DNA from: Tritrichomonas musculus
Taxonomy: Eukaryota; Parabasalia; Tritrichomonadida; Tritrichomonadidae
Direction: 5' to 3'
Assembly (NCBI GenBank): GCA_039105265.1
Contig: JAPFFF010000026.1
Coordinates: 496,001-560,000 of the forward strand
DNA: 64,000 nt
Shown: piece by piece, positions 21,360 through 31,382 of the stretch
Layout: each line of letters opens with the position of its first letter
Numbering within the stretch: position 1 is the stretch's first letter
Made by a program: the position numbers and the translations under genes
Notes under the pieces: generated by a model
What the model was told of the DNA's origin: nothing
Seen by the model: the letters and a program-made list of their open reading frames with translations, nothing else
Database searches by the model: none

Positions 21360-21988
21360 AATTTTGTATACAAAAAAATGTCACCAAGAGTTCGAAAGAA
21401 TTGAATCTTGTTTAAATGATGAAATTTTTAATTTGTTTTATATAAATATATTTTATATATTATACTATAATTATTTTTTGCTTTAATATAGTAAATATCA
21501 AAATATTTACATATTGTAAATTGTAACGATAGAAAAAAATTGAATAATATATAAAAATAAATCATTCAAATTATATTAATATGCTCTTCAAAAATAAGAT
21601 AATATATAAAAAATTAACCAAAATGAATCAATATATAATTTAATAAGATTAATATTTTTTGGGGGTTAGTGATGGGATGAAACAGCCAACAATCATACAT
21701 GTATTATATATCTTAAAATTCAATATAATAATTATGAATTTAAAAAAAAATTCACTTTTTCAATTCACTCAGAGAAAGTGTTCGAACTTTTCTATATAGA
21801 AATCATAATTTTTTTCCAGTTTTGAACAATTCCTATTTGAACGTTTGGAGAATGAATTGATATTTGCTTAAGAGATGAGCAATTTCAGAAACCACAATTC
21901 CCAATTGATGTTATCAAAGAAGGAATTGATATTTCTTTTAAAAATAAACAATATTTCTTTTTATAAATTATCGTCATTATGACAGATA
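21360..21988. other. AT-rich spacer
   Basis: No gene was seen. A G-run context, TTTTTTGGGGGTTAG, at about 21,655-21,669 stands out in base composition but has no recognised function. Confidence 0.5.
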
Positions 21989-22146
21989 ACAATTCCTTCC
22001 TCAGTAACTTTTAATGCTGACTATTCATTTAATGGATGTTTTTTATCAGAAATATCAATTCCTTCATCTGTAACAAAAATTGGAGATTATTCATTCGCAG
22101 GATGCTCATCATTAGCATAAGTATCATTTGAAAATCCTTCATTAAT
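21989..22146 (+). pseudogene. Relic of a BspA-like LRR_5 gene
   Basis: One frame reads TIPSSVTFNADYSFNGC, then EISIPSSVTKIGDYSFAGC and SSLA, a stop, and VSFENPS. This is two LRR_5 repeats in register. The flanks do not continue, so only a fragment is left. Confidence 0.7.
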
Positions 22147-22649
22147 TCAATGAAAATCGATAATTTATAAAAAGCATATCTATTCTGAAATTGAATGTAC
22201 AGTTTGAGGAATTATGATCTGTGTCAGTGATTGACAATTTTGGAATGCACTTGACGGGATAAATGAAATAGATGATCCAATTTTATTATAAGAAATATCT
22301 TTTGATAAAAATTAGTTTATTGAATTTCACATCTAATTTTGAGATAACAATACCAATTTTCATATGGTTAATATTTTTATTTCATATTTTAATAACGAGA
22401 TCAAATATAGATTTAGATGATGAAGATGGAAATTCAATCTCAATCATGAATAAAGATTTAACAATACGACAATTAGCAGACATTTTAAAACAACGTTTTG
22501 CTATATTTCTATTCATTATGATTCCATTTCCATCTAATAACAAAGGACATATAAAAACATAAATTCATTATTTCCTTGATCAACAGAAATTTTCTAATAC
22601 TTAGCTTTTTCTTGTATATCTATTTTAACCATATTTCCTATACAAAGCA
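22147..22649. other. Spacer, no recognised gene
   Basis: A 96-codon plus-strand frame (22,272-22,562) lies here but resembles no family I know and has no convincing start context. I leave it unannotated. Confidence 0.45.
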
Positions 22650-23445
22650 ACATCTATAAATTAATGCTGAATTAATAAATCCTTTGTCTGCACCTATTTT
22701 ATTTTACAGCTTCTTTTATATTATTAGGAGTTCTATCAGCCAAATATTGCATACAAGCACTTTTTTAGATAGTTTCATTAATTTCTTGATCAACAACACC
22801 ATAAAGTTTTTTGTATGCATGAAATAGTATGGCTAAAAGATGACCTTTTTATGCAGAATTCATGATAAATTCAGTTAATTTATTCAAATTTTGTTTTCAG
22901 ACTATTCCTTCTTTTAACATCAAACAATAAAAAATTCACCTTCTTTACATGTTGATAAATTTCATTAATATTGGCATTTTTTTTTGACAAATATATATCT
23001 TTTCACCTATATATACCATCGCTTCCAACAAACCTTTTAATACTGCTATTTTGAGATATTTTATACTTTCTTCAAAATTGGAATCAACACTGTATCCATT
23101 TACTTACATTATTCCATATTTATTACATGAATTTACTAGTTCTTTATCAGGTGCATTTTTAACATATAACTTTTTTGGATTTACAGGAACTCCAATTTAT
23201 TCATGGAGCATATCTGCATATTTTGCCTTTGATAAACAGTCGCCTATATCTATCAATTTCTTTAATTTCTCTTTTTTCCTATATTGACAGAAACTCTAAA
23301 ACCATATCTTAATGCTTCATCAATAATGATGCATTTCAATAACATTTTCTTCACCACAATATTTTTTCTTCTGGATAATTCGGCTTTGTCAATATTGGTT
23401 ACTTCTTCTTTTGACTTGTGTAAAAAATCAATATTCACCTTTGTT
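22650..23445 (-). pseudogene. Relic of a Sel1-repeat gene
   Basis: The minus strand gives Sel1-type pieces in several frames: LSKAKYADMLHE followed by IGVPVNPK, CNKYGIM, SVDSNFEESIKYLKIAVLKG, HLLAILFHAYKKLYGV, and MQYLADRTPNNIKEAVK. Several stops and frameshifts separate them. It is a host repeat-protein gene in advanced decay. The unit 2 copy looks the same. Confidence 0.6.
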
Positions 23446-23635
23446 TAAAAATTGTTAACATACCGTAAATATCTATTCATGAAGAATTTATTTATTCAAA
23501 ATAGCCCTCTTTTTGAATAGTGGTGTTGAAATAATTTCTACACCTAGGAGTAGTTCGACAATTCACATAATTAATCAATAATAATAATAAAAATAATAAT
23601 AATAAAAAACAATTATTTGATTTTTATTTCTCTCA

Positions 23636-25885
23636 TTAAATAGAGTACTCATCAGTACTATTTAAACCAATAGTTTTTGCACGAATAATTAATGAAATAA
23701 TAATTACAATTAATAAAAAACCTGATACAACTCCAATTATTATTCCAATTAAATCATATTTGTCACTTTTACTTTTTTTTTGTTCAGGTGCATCAACTAA
23801 ATATTTAATAATAATTTTATTAGCATATTTTTCGTCATTATCAGAAACACATTTTGATAAAGAAAATCCAGAATTTGCAAAATTGATCTTTTCAATAATT
23901 TTTTGACATTTTTCTTTTTCTATTAATCCACTAAAAATTGTGTATTCAGCATCTGGAACAGGAAAAACATCATTTTTATTAGAAATTTTATGCAGATAGA
24001 TTATTCTTGGTGGATCCATATTGAATTCTATAAATGGATCAAATAGCACGCTTTTATTAATTTCATAATTAAAAATTTGATAACAAAATGATGCATTATC
24101 AAATCGAGAATTATTAAAATATACTTTTGAAGTTTGAAAAACAGTCAGTGATGAATTAATTTCTACAGATTCCAATTCAACACTTGAATTAAATCCAATT
24201 ATAATATCATCAATATTTAAATATTTTTTCTTCAGATTAAAACTATGAGCAGAAATTAAACCAGATGATTCAAATTCAACATTATCAATATGAAGATTAT
24301 TCATATAATTAGGAACAATTAATTGTAAAGAACCATTAAGCTGAAATTCAAATTTCTGAGAATTATCATGTAAGTTATATAAATATAATTGACCATTACC
24401 TTTAGCTATCATGTTAACATACTTAAAATTTGTATCAAGATAAACTTTTCCTGAATCTGGTATAATTAAATTCAAATTACCATTTAGCCAACGAATTTTT
24501 GTTCCATCATTTACCTTAATGAATTGATTTCTTTTTAGAGGCAAATTAAAATTCAATTCATAACAATTAGCTAAAATTAATATTATATAAGAATTTGAAT
24601 TATTTGAATATAAATCTAGTTGTTGAGTAATATATTCATTATATAATGTCTCATTATCATTGGATATGCTTATATTTATTAAAATTTCTTCTTCTAATCT
24701 TTTAAATACTTTTGGATTGGTTGAAAAATTGATTTCTTGTGTATAATTTGGAAAAGGAATTGGTGTATATATAGGTATAGGTGGTCCATCATTATTATAT
24801 ATAATATTTAAATCACAAAAATACTTATTTGTATAATTATATGGAACATACGCAATTATCCTATTTGGAAATGAATTGTAACAATAAATATCTTTATCAC
24901 TTTGATTGTAATATATTGTTGAAATATTTGTTTCATAAAATGAATATGCGTGAATTTTATCAACATATGTAAGATCAATTGATCCGCTTAAACGATAGCA
25001 ACGACGAAAAGATTCACTATCAATCATGGAAATTGTACTTGAAAAAATCACTGATTCTAATTTATAAAAATTAAGACAAAACCGTTTTGGAACAGCAGTT
25101 ATTCCTTCTCTAAAAATTAATTTTGTGATATTATTTGTGTATTTTCGTATGCCATCAATGATGGGAATACCATTCCCATAAATATATAAAGTTGTTTGAA
25201 TATTAAAATTATAAACATTAGGACCACAGATTTCACTATTTTCAATCTCTTTATTTACTGGAAAATTGCCAAATGCTGCATCTTGGTAATCAGTTGGAAC
25301 TTTTACATTTATATAAAGAGTTTTTGAAAATGCATCATTTGAAATACTAGGGCTTAAATTACCCATAAAAAAAATTGAATCAATATTATTACAATTTGCA
25401 AATGTTTCTTCACCAATATATCTGAGATCACCATTTAATATAATTGAATTTAATTGTATACAATTTGCAAATGCATATGATCCAATTGATTCTAAATTAT
25501 ATGGTAAATCAATAGATTTAATAGAATTGCATCCGTAAAAAGCATTCGATTCGATTTTGGTTATATTACTATTAAAAAATATGGAAATTAATTGTTTTGA
25601 TTCATAAAATGAATAAGATCCAATTGAAAGTACATTTTTTGATATATTAATTATCTTTATATTTGATATAAAATCTTGCCAGGGGGTATTATTTTGATCG
25701 AAATTAGTCATATATCCATCACCAAATATTTCTAACAAACAGTTATTAGAATGATATATATATGTAAGGTTTTCACCACATTTTCCTGTATATGTGTTGT
25801 CATTTCTTAAGCGTAGTTTTGATTGTTCTAGCATTTTCTTTGATTTAATATCATTTAGAGAGCAAAATACTAAAAAGCAAAGCAT
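23636..25885 (-). CDS. BspA-like LRR_5 type I membrane protein (749 aa), putative surface adhesin
   Basis: The N-terminus MLCFLVFCSLNDIKS is a likely signal peptide. GKCGENLTYIYHSNNCLLEI and FGDGYMTNFD match the conserved opening of BspA family proteins. About four to six LRR_5 repeats follow (roughly 75-330: SIGSYSFYESKQL, KIESNAFYGC, SIGSYAFANC), then a long beta-rich Asn-rich region with many N-x-S/T sites. A membrane helix near 710-735 (LIGIIIGVVSGFLLIVIIIS) leads to a short tail ending DEYSI. The protein should sit in the plasma membrane facing outward. BspA-like proteins are candidate adhesins in trichomonads. An initiator-like TCAAAA lies at 25,890-25,895. The unit 2 copy differs by one residue (Ile to Leu). 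The neighbour upstream is also a signal-peptide membrane protein on the same strand. Confidence 0.88.
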   Translation of the reverse strand: MLCFLVFCSLNDIKSKKMLEQSKLRLRNDNTYTGKCGENLTYIYHSNNCLLEIFGDGYMTNFDQNNTPWQDFISNIKIINISKNVLSIGSYSFYESKQLISIFFNSNITKIESNAFYGCNSIKSIDLPYNLESIGSYAFANCIQLNSIILNGDLRYIGEETFANCNNIDSIFFMGNLSPSISNDAFSKTLYINVKVPTDYQDAAFGNFPVNKEIENSEICGPNVYNFNIQTTLYIYGNGIPIIDGIRKYTNNITKLIFREGITAVPKRFCLNFYKLESVIFSSTISMIDSESFRRCYRLSGSIDLTYVDKIHAYSFYETNISTIYYNQSDKDIYCYNSFPNRIIAYVPYNYTNKYFCDLNIIYNNDGPPIPIYTPIPFPNYTQEINFSTNPKVFKRLEEEILINISISNDNETLYNEYITQQLDLYSNNSNSYIILILANCYELNFNLPLKRNQFIKVNDGTKIRWLNGNLNLIIPDSGKVYLDTNFKYVNMIAKGNGQLYLYNLHDNSQKFEFQLNGSLQLIVPNYMNNLHIDNVEFESSGLISAHSFNLKKKYLNIDDIIIGFNSSVELESVEINSSLTVFQTSKVYFNNSRFDNASFCYQIFNYEINKSVLFDPFIEFNMDPPRIIYLHKISNKNDVFPVPDAEYTIFSGLIEKEKCQKIIEKINFANSGFSLSKCVSDNDEKYANKIIIKYLVDAPEQKKSKSDKYDLIGIIIGVVSGFLLIVIIISLIIRAKTIGLNSTDEYSI

Positions 25886-26007
25886 AATTTTTTGAGTGCT
25901 TTAGCTGACACACAAAAAAACACAAAAAGTAAAAAAAAAAAAAAATATTAAATGGTATTGAATTTTATAAATTATTTTATTTTCTTATTTAAATCAGTAT
26001 AACATTT

Positions 26008-26742
26008 TTAATTATACTTTTTAAATCTATAAAATCCTATAAAATAGAATGAAATTATCATTAACACTGATACTACAATAATAGAAGACACAATGGCCCA
26101 TGATGCAGAAGATGAGAAAGGAATGATTTCTTTTGATAGTTTATCTGTATACAAATAAAAACCAGCACCATTATAACAAAATTTTTTCCATTGAGTATTT
26201 GATTCAATAGAATCAAAATATTCTTTCATATGTTTTGTTTCATTAAAAAAAGTTGATACATCCCAAATACAATAAAGGCTGGATTTTATATAATTTGTCC
26301 ACGTAAAAGTCATCCATACAGGCATATATGACAACATTTCTGCAAACTCTGAAGGAATTGATATATTTAAAAAATCGCGGAAAATCAAATAACACTCTCC
26401 AACAAAATGTATTGATGCTATTATTGCACTTAAATCATCGACTGATTTATCAAAAACAGAAATATTTTGAATTCTAACAAAATTATTGATTATTGAAAAA
26501 TCATAATAAAGAAATTGAAAATAATCAATATACAAATCAAATGTATCATTGCATTGAACATGTACTTGGGAAGTTAATGAAATTTCAATGAAGGAATTAC
26601 ATTGATATATAAACTTATTTTTGGGTGATATTTTTAGCTTTTTTGCTTTATAACTTTCTATAGGCGTAGTCGTTTTGAATTGTTCATCAATAATTTTGTT
26701 TGCTTCAAGAAGGATTAAACAAAGCAAATTAATAAAAAGCAT
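26008..26742 (-). CDS. Single-pass type I membrane protein of unknown family (244 aa)
   Basis: The N-terminus MLFINLLCLILLEANK looks like a signal peptide. The ectodomain has six or so cysteines and several N-x-S/T sites. A membrane helix (about 213-236, WAIVSSIIVVSVLMIISFYF) precedes a short basic tail, FYRFKKYN. I recognise no family. It is divergent from the multi-pass gene at 26,841, with 98 bp between the start codons, so the two probably share a promoter region. The same order in both units suggests they are inherited as a block. Confidence 0.75.
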   Translation of the reverse strand: MLFINLLCLILLEANKIIDEQFKTTTPIESYKAKKLKISPKNKFIYQCNSFIEISLTSQVHVQCNDTFDLYIDYFQFLYYDFSIINNFVRIQNISVFDKSVDDLSAIIASIHFVGECYLIFRDFLNISIPSEFAEMLSYMPVWMTFTWTNYIKSSLYCIWDVSTFFNETKHMKEYFDSIESNTQWKKFCYNGAGFYLYTDKLSKEIIPFSSSASWAIVSSIIVVSVLMIISFYFIGFYRFKKYN

Positions 26743-26840
26743 TTTTTTAAATTTAATTATTATTATTCAAAAATAAAATTTTTTACAAATTGAGACATTT
26801 TTGGTGTCATTATTTTTTAAGCCAAAATCATCGATTTAAC

Positions 26841-28298
26841 ATGGTAAGCTTTTGTTCATGGATATATATTAAGCTATTTTTCGGGCAATTTTTAGATATT
26901 TGCAATTCGGCAGGTTCTCTTTTTGGTGAAGCTATAAGTCTATTCCAAACTTTCCAAAGACTCACATCGGTAAGACAGTTTTCTGTAAGACTTTCAAATG
27001 ATTGTACTAAAATGTTTGATTGGGCCTCTAATTTAATTCAAATTATTTCAGAAGCAGTTTTTAATTTCAATCCATTAACAGATTTTGAAATTTTTACAAT
27101 TTATGTTTTTATTATTCCATTGCCAATATTAGTTTTTATAAATGCATATAGCATTGGTATTACTTCTATATTTCATTTAATTTATGAAGTAAGTTTAGCA
27201 TTACTTATTGGCGGAATAAAGTTAGTTTTCCTTGATCGCAATATTATTGGATCATATTTAGTAGCTCCTTCAATTGCTATGATTTTTGTTGTTTCATTAT
27301 ATTTACTCATTTGTTGTATCTGTTCTCGTTGCAAGGGTGAAAAATTTTCATGTTGTAAAAGTAATACAGAAAATAAAATTGATACTTTTGGAAATTTTCG
27401 TTATACATTATCAATAATGTTAGCCTCTATTGTTTTTGTTATTTTAATATATCCAATTGCTTCAGTCAGATATCAATTATCAATATTTGTTATTGGTTTT
27501 ACTTCTGCATTAATAATAATGTTTTTTATAATAGATATTTGTTTATTAATTATTTCAAAATATCGAAATAAGACACATGCAAAAATAAATACTTTTTTAA
27601 TAAATATATTTACTTTATTGTTTATACCTGGAACTGATTCTTTAACGAAAATCATTTCAGGAGGTTATCGAAAGAGATGGGAATGTTATGCTGCTTATGG
27701 CATAATTTTATTCATAATTCCAATCATAATCACATTATTAACTATTATCAATCATAACCCAGATTTAAATGATAAATACAAAAGAGCTGGATCATCTCTT
27801 TGTAATCCTTATCATTATATTGAATTCGTTGATATAATCAAACAGGCTGCTTTTTCATTAACATCTGCCTTTGATTTTACTTATATATCTCTTTGCATTG
27901 AAATTTTTTGGTTTTTGTTGATTTTAGCAATTCTTCCTTTTAGACGTAAAAGTGATCATTGCCTTGTTCTTGGTAGCTCATTTGTTGTTATAACTGGTAC
28001 TTCTGCTGCTTTATACAGCGAAAAACATGGAACAAAAATTTTTAGTTTTGGACTTACTTTATTTTTTGTTATTTTTTCTTGCATTCCTGCTATTATTTCT
28101 TTTTATTTCTTTTTCTTTTTAGATTTTGAAGTAAAACATGTTAATGATTCTAGCGACGTGGATTTAAGTGATGATTCAAGTAAAGGCAAAAGTCCAATTT
28201 CTAAAGCTTTCTATTCTGTTCGAATAGTTACACCATTTGCTTTCATTTTATATGGTATTAATGCAAATATTATATTCAACAAAAGATATATGATCTAA
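26841..28298 (+). CDS. Multi-pass membrane protein of unknown family (485 aa)
   Basis: I place the start at ATG 26,841 (MVSFCSWIYIKLFF), because the frame before it lacks an ATG and a TCATC initiator-like motif lies just upstream. About nine or ten hydrophobic helices are visible, for example FEIFTIYVFIIPLPILVFIN, SIAMIFVVSLYLLICCIC, IILFIIPIIITLLTII, CIEIFWFLLILAILPF and LTLFFVIFSCIPAIISFYFF. A cysteine-rich basic loop (CCICSRCKGEKFSCCK) follows the third helix. An acidic Ser/Asp segment (VDLSDDSSKGKS) sits near the C-terminus. This could be a transporter, channel or receptor, but no signature motif decides. It is identical in both units. Confidence 0.75.
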   Translation: MVSFCSWIYIKLFFGQFLDICNSAGSLFGEAISLFQTFQRLTSVRQFSVRLSNDCTKMFDWASNLIQIISEAVFNFNPLTDFEIFTIYVFIIPLPILVFINAYSIGITSIFHLIYEVSLALLIGGIKLVFLDRNIIGSYLVAPSIAMIFVVSLYLLICCICSRCKGEKFSCCKSNTENKIDTFGNFRYTLSIMLASIVFVILIYPIASVRYQLSIFVIGFTSALIIMFFIIDICLLIISKYRNKTHAKINTFLINIFTLLFIPGTDSLTKIISGGYRKRWECYAAYGIILFIIPIIITLLTIINHNPDLNDKYKRAGSSLCNPYHYIEFVDIIKQAAFSLTSAFDFTYISLCIEIFWFLLILAILPFRRKSDHCLVLGSSFVVITGTSAALYSEKHGTKIFSFGLTLFFVIFSCIPAIISFYFFFFLDFEVKHVNDSSDVDLSDDSSKGKSPISKAFYSVRIVTPFAFILYGINANIIFNKRYMI

Positions 28299-28556
28299 TT
28301 GTCCATATCTTTTTAGAATACAAACATTTTTGCTTATTATTAAAATATATTTTTATTTGATTACCATATTCTGAATATATTTATTTCATTTGAAACTTAT
28401 AAATTTATTTTGATTATTTTTTAATAAATAAAAATATTATTTATTTCATTAATTGATTGTTATCTTTATAAAATTTTTTTAGATATTCATAAGTGACACA
28501 AAAAATTAGTGAAAAAGTTTTAAAAATCATTGTTTTATCAAGGTTAAAAGTTTCAT

Positions 28557-29123
28557 ATGATTTATTTTTTTATTTACCTCTCTTTTTCTCGGCCAATATT
28601 CTATTTTAATCTTGAAAATGAAACAACAAAATATCTTATTTTGTTTTTAACTCCGCTCGATAATATTGAAATTAATGTTAAAAAGAGAACTGGAACCATT
28701 TTTTCAAAATGGCCTGATTATCTCTATATGGATGTTGAGGCAATAAATTCAGAAGACGAAATTGAAAAATATGGGCCTTTTACTTCAGAGAATAATTTAC
28801 AAGCATTACATTTTCAAACAAAAAATTATACATTAAAACTAGTTAATGAAGGACAAGATAATATAAAAATTGCCATGGTATTTTCAACTGGAAACTCCTT
28901 TTTTATAAGGAATATATTTAGCGATGATTTTGTATTTCCTTTTATCGGAAATAAATCAGTAATTTATGACTTTAATCAATTTGATTATCCATTCATATAT
29001 GATTCGAAAGAAGATAATGGGAGAAGAATTATTTTTATTTTTGCTCTTGCTTTGTTAGTAGCAAATGCTGCAATAATAGTGATATTTACTTTCATTGATA
29101 GCTGTTTTTACCCAGATAAATAA
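28557..29123 (+). CDS. Small single-pass membrane protein of unknown family (188 aa)
   Basis: The N-terminus MIYFFIYLSFSRPIFYF is a likely signal peptide. The roughly 135-residue ectodomain is beta-rich and Asn-containing. A membrane helix near 160-180 (IIFIFALALLVANAAIIVIF) leads to a short tail. The ATG is preceded by TTCATATG, which contains a TCAT initiator-like motif. The plan is the same as in the 244-residue neighbour (signal, ectodomain, helix, tiny tail), though I see no clear sequence match. It lies in the same direction as the multi-pass gene, 258 bp after it. Confidence 0.7.
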   Translation: MIYFFIYLSFSRPIFYFNLENETTKYLILFLTPLDNIEINVKKRTGTIFSKWPDYLYMDVEAINSEDEIEKYGPFTSENNLQALHFQTKNYTLKLVNEGQDNIKIAMVFSTGNSFFIRNIFSDDFVFPFIGNKSVIYDFNQFDYPFIYDSKEDNGRRIIFIFALALLVANAAIIVIFTFIDSCFYPDK

Positions 29124-29457
29124 ATAAACATAAATTTTTTACTTGTTAATGGGACAAAATCTTTTTTTTTTAAATGATGAATTAACAATGATTGAAATTA
29201 TTACTAATACAATTAAGATATGCATCAATGATGGCCAGCCTTATTTCTGGAGGATTTTCATTCAATTTACTGGGATAATAAAATTTCATAAATATAAATG
29301 AACAAAAGTAACATTTATAAATCTATAACTATTATTGAAGATCAACAAAAAGTTTATAAATACCTCATTTTTGTTCTACATTTAATATCAAAAATTGCAA
29401 GTAACCACCATAGACAAAATGATTTTTCACAAAAATTGAAAAAAATTATACGATTCT
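29124..29457. other. AT-rich spacer
   Basis: It lies between the small membrane protein and the left target duplication of the 897-bp element. No gene was seen. Confidence 0.55.
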
Positions 29458-29467
29458 TCAAAACATA

Positions 29468-30364
29468 TAGGTGTGGCGATCGGAAGTGAAGTGTCAAATA
29501 ATTGAAATAAAACTTAAAAAATCCATGGATCACAAAATAAACCAATTAATTAAATGTTATATGATATATTGATTATAAATTTTGAATAAAAAATAAAATT
29601 CTATGTGCAGGATTTAAGATATAAAATAAATGATATTTTCTTTCAAATCTGAGACATGTTATATGAAAAATATAATTTATTTTAAGCTTTTTTGTAAAAT
29701 TTTATAAGCCATTCGCATATTAAACCATTTGGATATTTTTAAATATTTTAAAATATCAAGGAATAATAATAAAACTTATCAAATAATAAATTTGATATTA
29801 TATTTTTTAATCATTTCATATAAATCAATCAAGAAATTGGAAAAAAGAAATTAAGATGATCTATATCATAGGAAAGAACAATTTTTTAAATTCATTATGT
29901 ATGAAATAAAAAATTATTTATCCTAATTTATTCAAAATTGAAAAAAAAAAAACGAATTGATTTTAGTTTTTTCTTCTTTGTAAACGATATACTTTATTTT
30001 TTTAAGCACATGTTACTTATATTATATATTTTCAATTTTCAGATCTAAAATGAATGTCCAAAAAGATTTATCTTAGAGAATCTACTTTCTTTTTTGGTGT
30101 CATATGTTTTCTCTTTAATATTGTTTACTCGAAAATCTTTTCATTAGTTGGAAAATTATAAAACAATTACATTTATCATTGTGAAAAAACGATTATTTTC
30201 AATTGAATTTCCTAAATAATCATATCTTGAAATTGATACATAGAATTTTCAAAATAATAATTTTATAAATATTATATTATAATTATATTCCTAAAAACTA
30301 AATATCAACCCATTCCATGGATTTTTTAATTTTTCTGACACTTCACTTCCGATCGCCACACCTA
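29468..30364. mobile_element. 897-bp non-autonomous DNA transposon (MULE-like by TSD length)
   Basis: Perfect 29-bp terminal inverted repeats lie at 29,468-29,496 and 30,336-30,364, starting TAGGTGTGGCGATCGG. A second 16-bp inverted pair (29,514-29,529 and 30,314-30,329) lies just inside. The element is flanked by a 10-bp direct repeat TCAAAACATA at 29,458-29,467 and 30,365-30,374, as expected for a target-site duplication. The interior is AT-rich and encodes no transposase. A duplication of 9-10 bp is typical of Mutator-like elements. Because the repeat end can be shifted by one base, an 8-bp duplication is also possible, which would allow hAT-type families. Identical repeat arms suggest a fairly recent insertion. 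Confidence 0.85.
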
Positions 30365-30738
30365 TCAAAACATATCAAACCAATTTTTTTAATTCAGTTA
30401 TTTTCAATATTTTCAAAGATAACAAAAGGATTCTTTTTATTCTTATTAAAAAAAACATACACCGCTCTCGTTACAAATGAAACAAAGTTGCTTGTTAACC
30501 AATAAAAAAATTTTCGTTAACTAAAAAAACCCACTTGTGATGTGAAAAAAGTTTCAATTTTCACTTCACTATTCAATTTTCACTTTTTGAAACGGCGTTT
30601 TTTGCGTCATTCATTTCACCAAATCAAAAAACGCCGGTGGCCCTCAGAATTTCTTAGAATTTCGAAATAACGTATTTCAAAAAATATCCAAATTTTTTTG
30701 AATTCAAAAAATCATAAAATAGAACATAAATTATGCGA
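30365..30738. other. Spacer with a perfect 12-bp-arm hairpin
   Basis: CGGCGTTTTTTG at 30,593-30,604 pairs with CAAAAAACGCCG at 30,625-30,636 across a 20-base loop. The left edge of the Polinton may lie in this stretch, but without its other end the terminal repeat cannot be recognised. Confidence 0.6.
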
Positions 30739-30746
30739 AAATTATG

Positions 30747-31077
30747 GGATCGATTCTAAAATAGGTGTACAATACTGAAGGACACTCAAAAAGTGAAAAT
30801 TCTTCAGAAAAAATAATCATAATAAAATACTAAAAAAAAAATCTTTTTATGTTACAAAATTTTTACCGATTCTTACCGCCATCTGCGGGGTCTCGACTAC
30901 GCCTCGCATTCGCTCGGATTCGCTCGACGCCCGCTAGGCGGTATGTAGTCTCGGTAAAAATTATGTAAAAATATAAAAAGAATTATTTTTATTTTGCATT
31001 TTTTTAGATTATTTTTTCTGAAGAATTTTCACTTTTTGAAGGCTCTTTCAATTGTACACCTATTTTAGAATCGATCC
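30747..31077. mobile_element. 331-bp foldback/MITE-like element with GC-rich core
   Basis: Perfect 26-bp terminal inverted repeats (30,747-30,772 and 31,052-31,077, starting GGATCGATTCTAAAAT) continue as imperfect arms of about 70 bp. A nested pair (ATTTTTACCGA near 30,859 and TCGGTAAAAAT near 30,952) encloses a core of about 80 bp that is strikingly GC-rich for this DNA (CTCGCATTCGCTCGGATTCG). The element is flanked by the 8-bp direct repeat AAATTATG at 30,739-30,746 and 31,078-31,085. It has no coding capacity. An 8-bp duplication fits hAT-type or related transposases acting in trans. It lies immediately before the HNH gene remnant of the Polinton region. Confidence 0.85.
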
Positions 31078-31100
31078 AAATTATGACACATAAATAAAAA

Positions 31101-31382
31101 TACCCCTTTACTATAAGACGTAAGAGTAATCATTTTATATGCAAGGATGCAAAACATATAAAGGGGTATATACGAGTATGTCTAAATGGCGACTACTACT
31201 TGAAACATGTACTTATAGCAAGACAGTTCATACCTAATGATGACCCACGACATAAAATAGAGGTAGACCATATCAATAGGAATAGGGCTGACTACCATCT
31301 AAGCAACCTAAGATGGATAACCCCAACTGATAGTAACTATAACAGGGATATGCCCAAAATTATAAATGCGCGGGCAGAGTAG
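31101..31382 (+). pseudogene. HNH homing-type endonuclease part, probably of the Polinton
   Basis: The segment encodes YIRVCLNGDYYLKHVLIARQ, then FIPNDDPRH, EVDHINRNRADYHLSNLRW and TPTDSNYNRD. This is the HNH core (DH...N...H..NL.W) found in phage-like and Polinton-borne endonucleases. Such enzymes cut DNA and spread genes by homing. The 331-bp foldback element lies directly upstream and probably removed the promoter and start of the gene. The part looks incomplete. Confidence 0.7.

Noticed and set aside
22272-22562. 96-residue plus-strand frame with DLTIRQLADILKQR
   Set aside because: The second half looks protein-like but no family, start signal or continuation was found; left as spacer.
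29298-29545. Two overlapping 63-residue frames on opposite strands
   Set aside because: They run across the terminal inverted repeat of the 897-bp element and have no family features.
29468-30364. The 29-bp inverted repeats as Polinton terminal repeats
   Set aside because: They face each other across only 897 bp, have their own 10-bp target duplication and enclose no Polinton genes.
30317-30505. 62-residue plus-strand frame
   Set aside because: Starts inside the right terminal repeat of the 897-bp element; chance frame.
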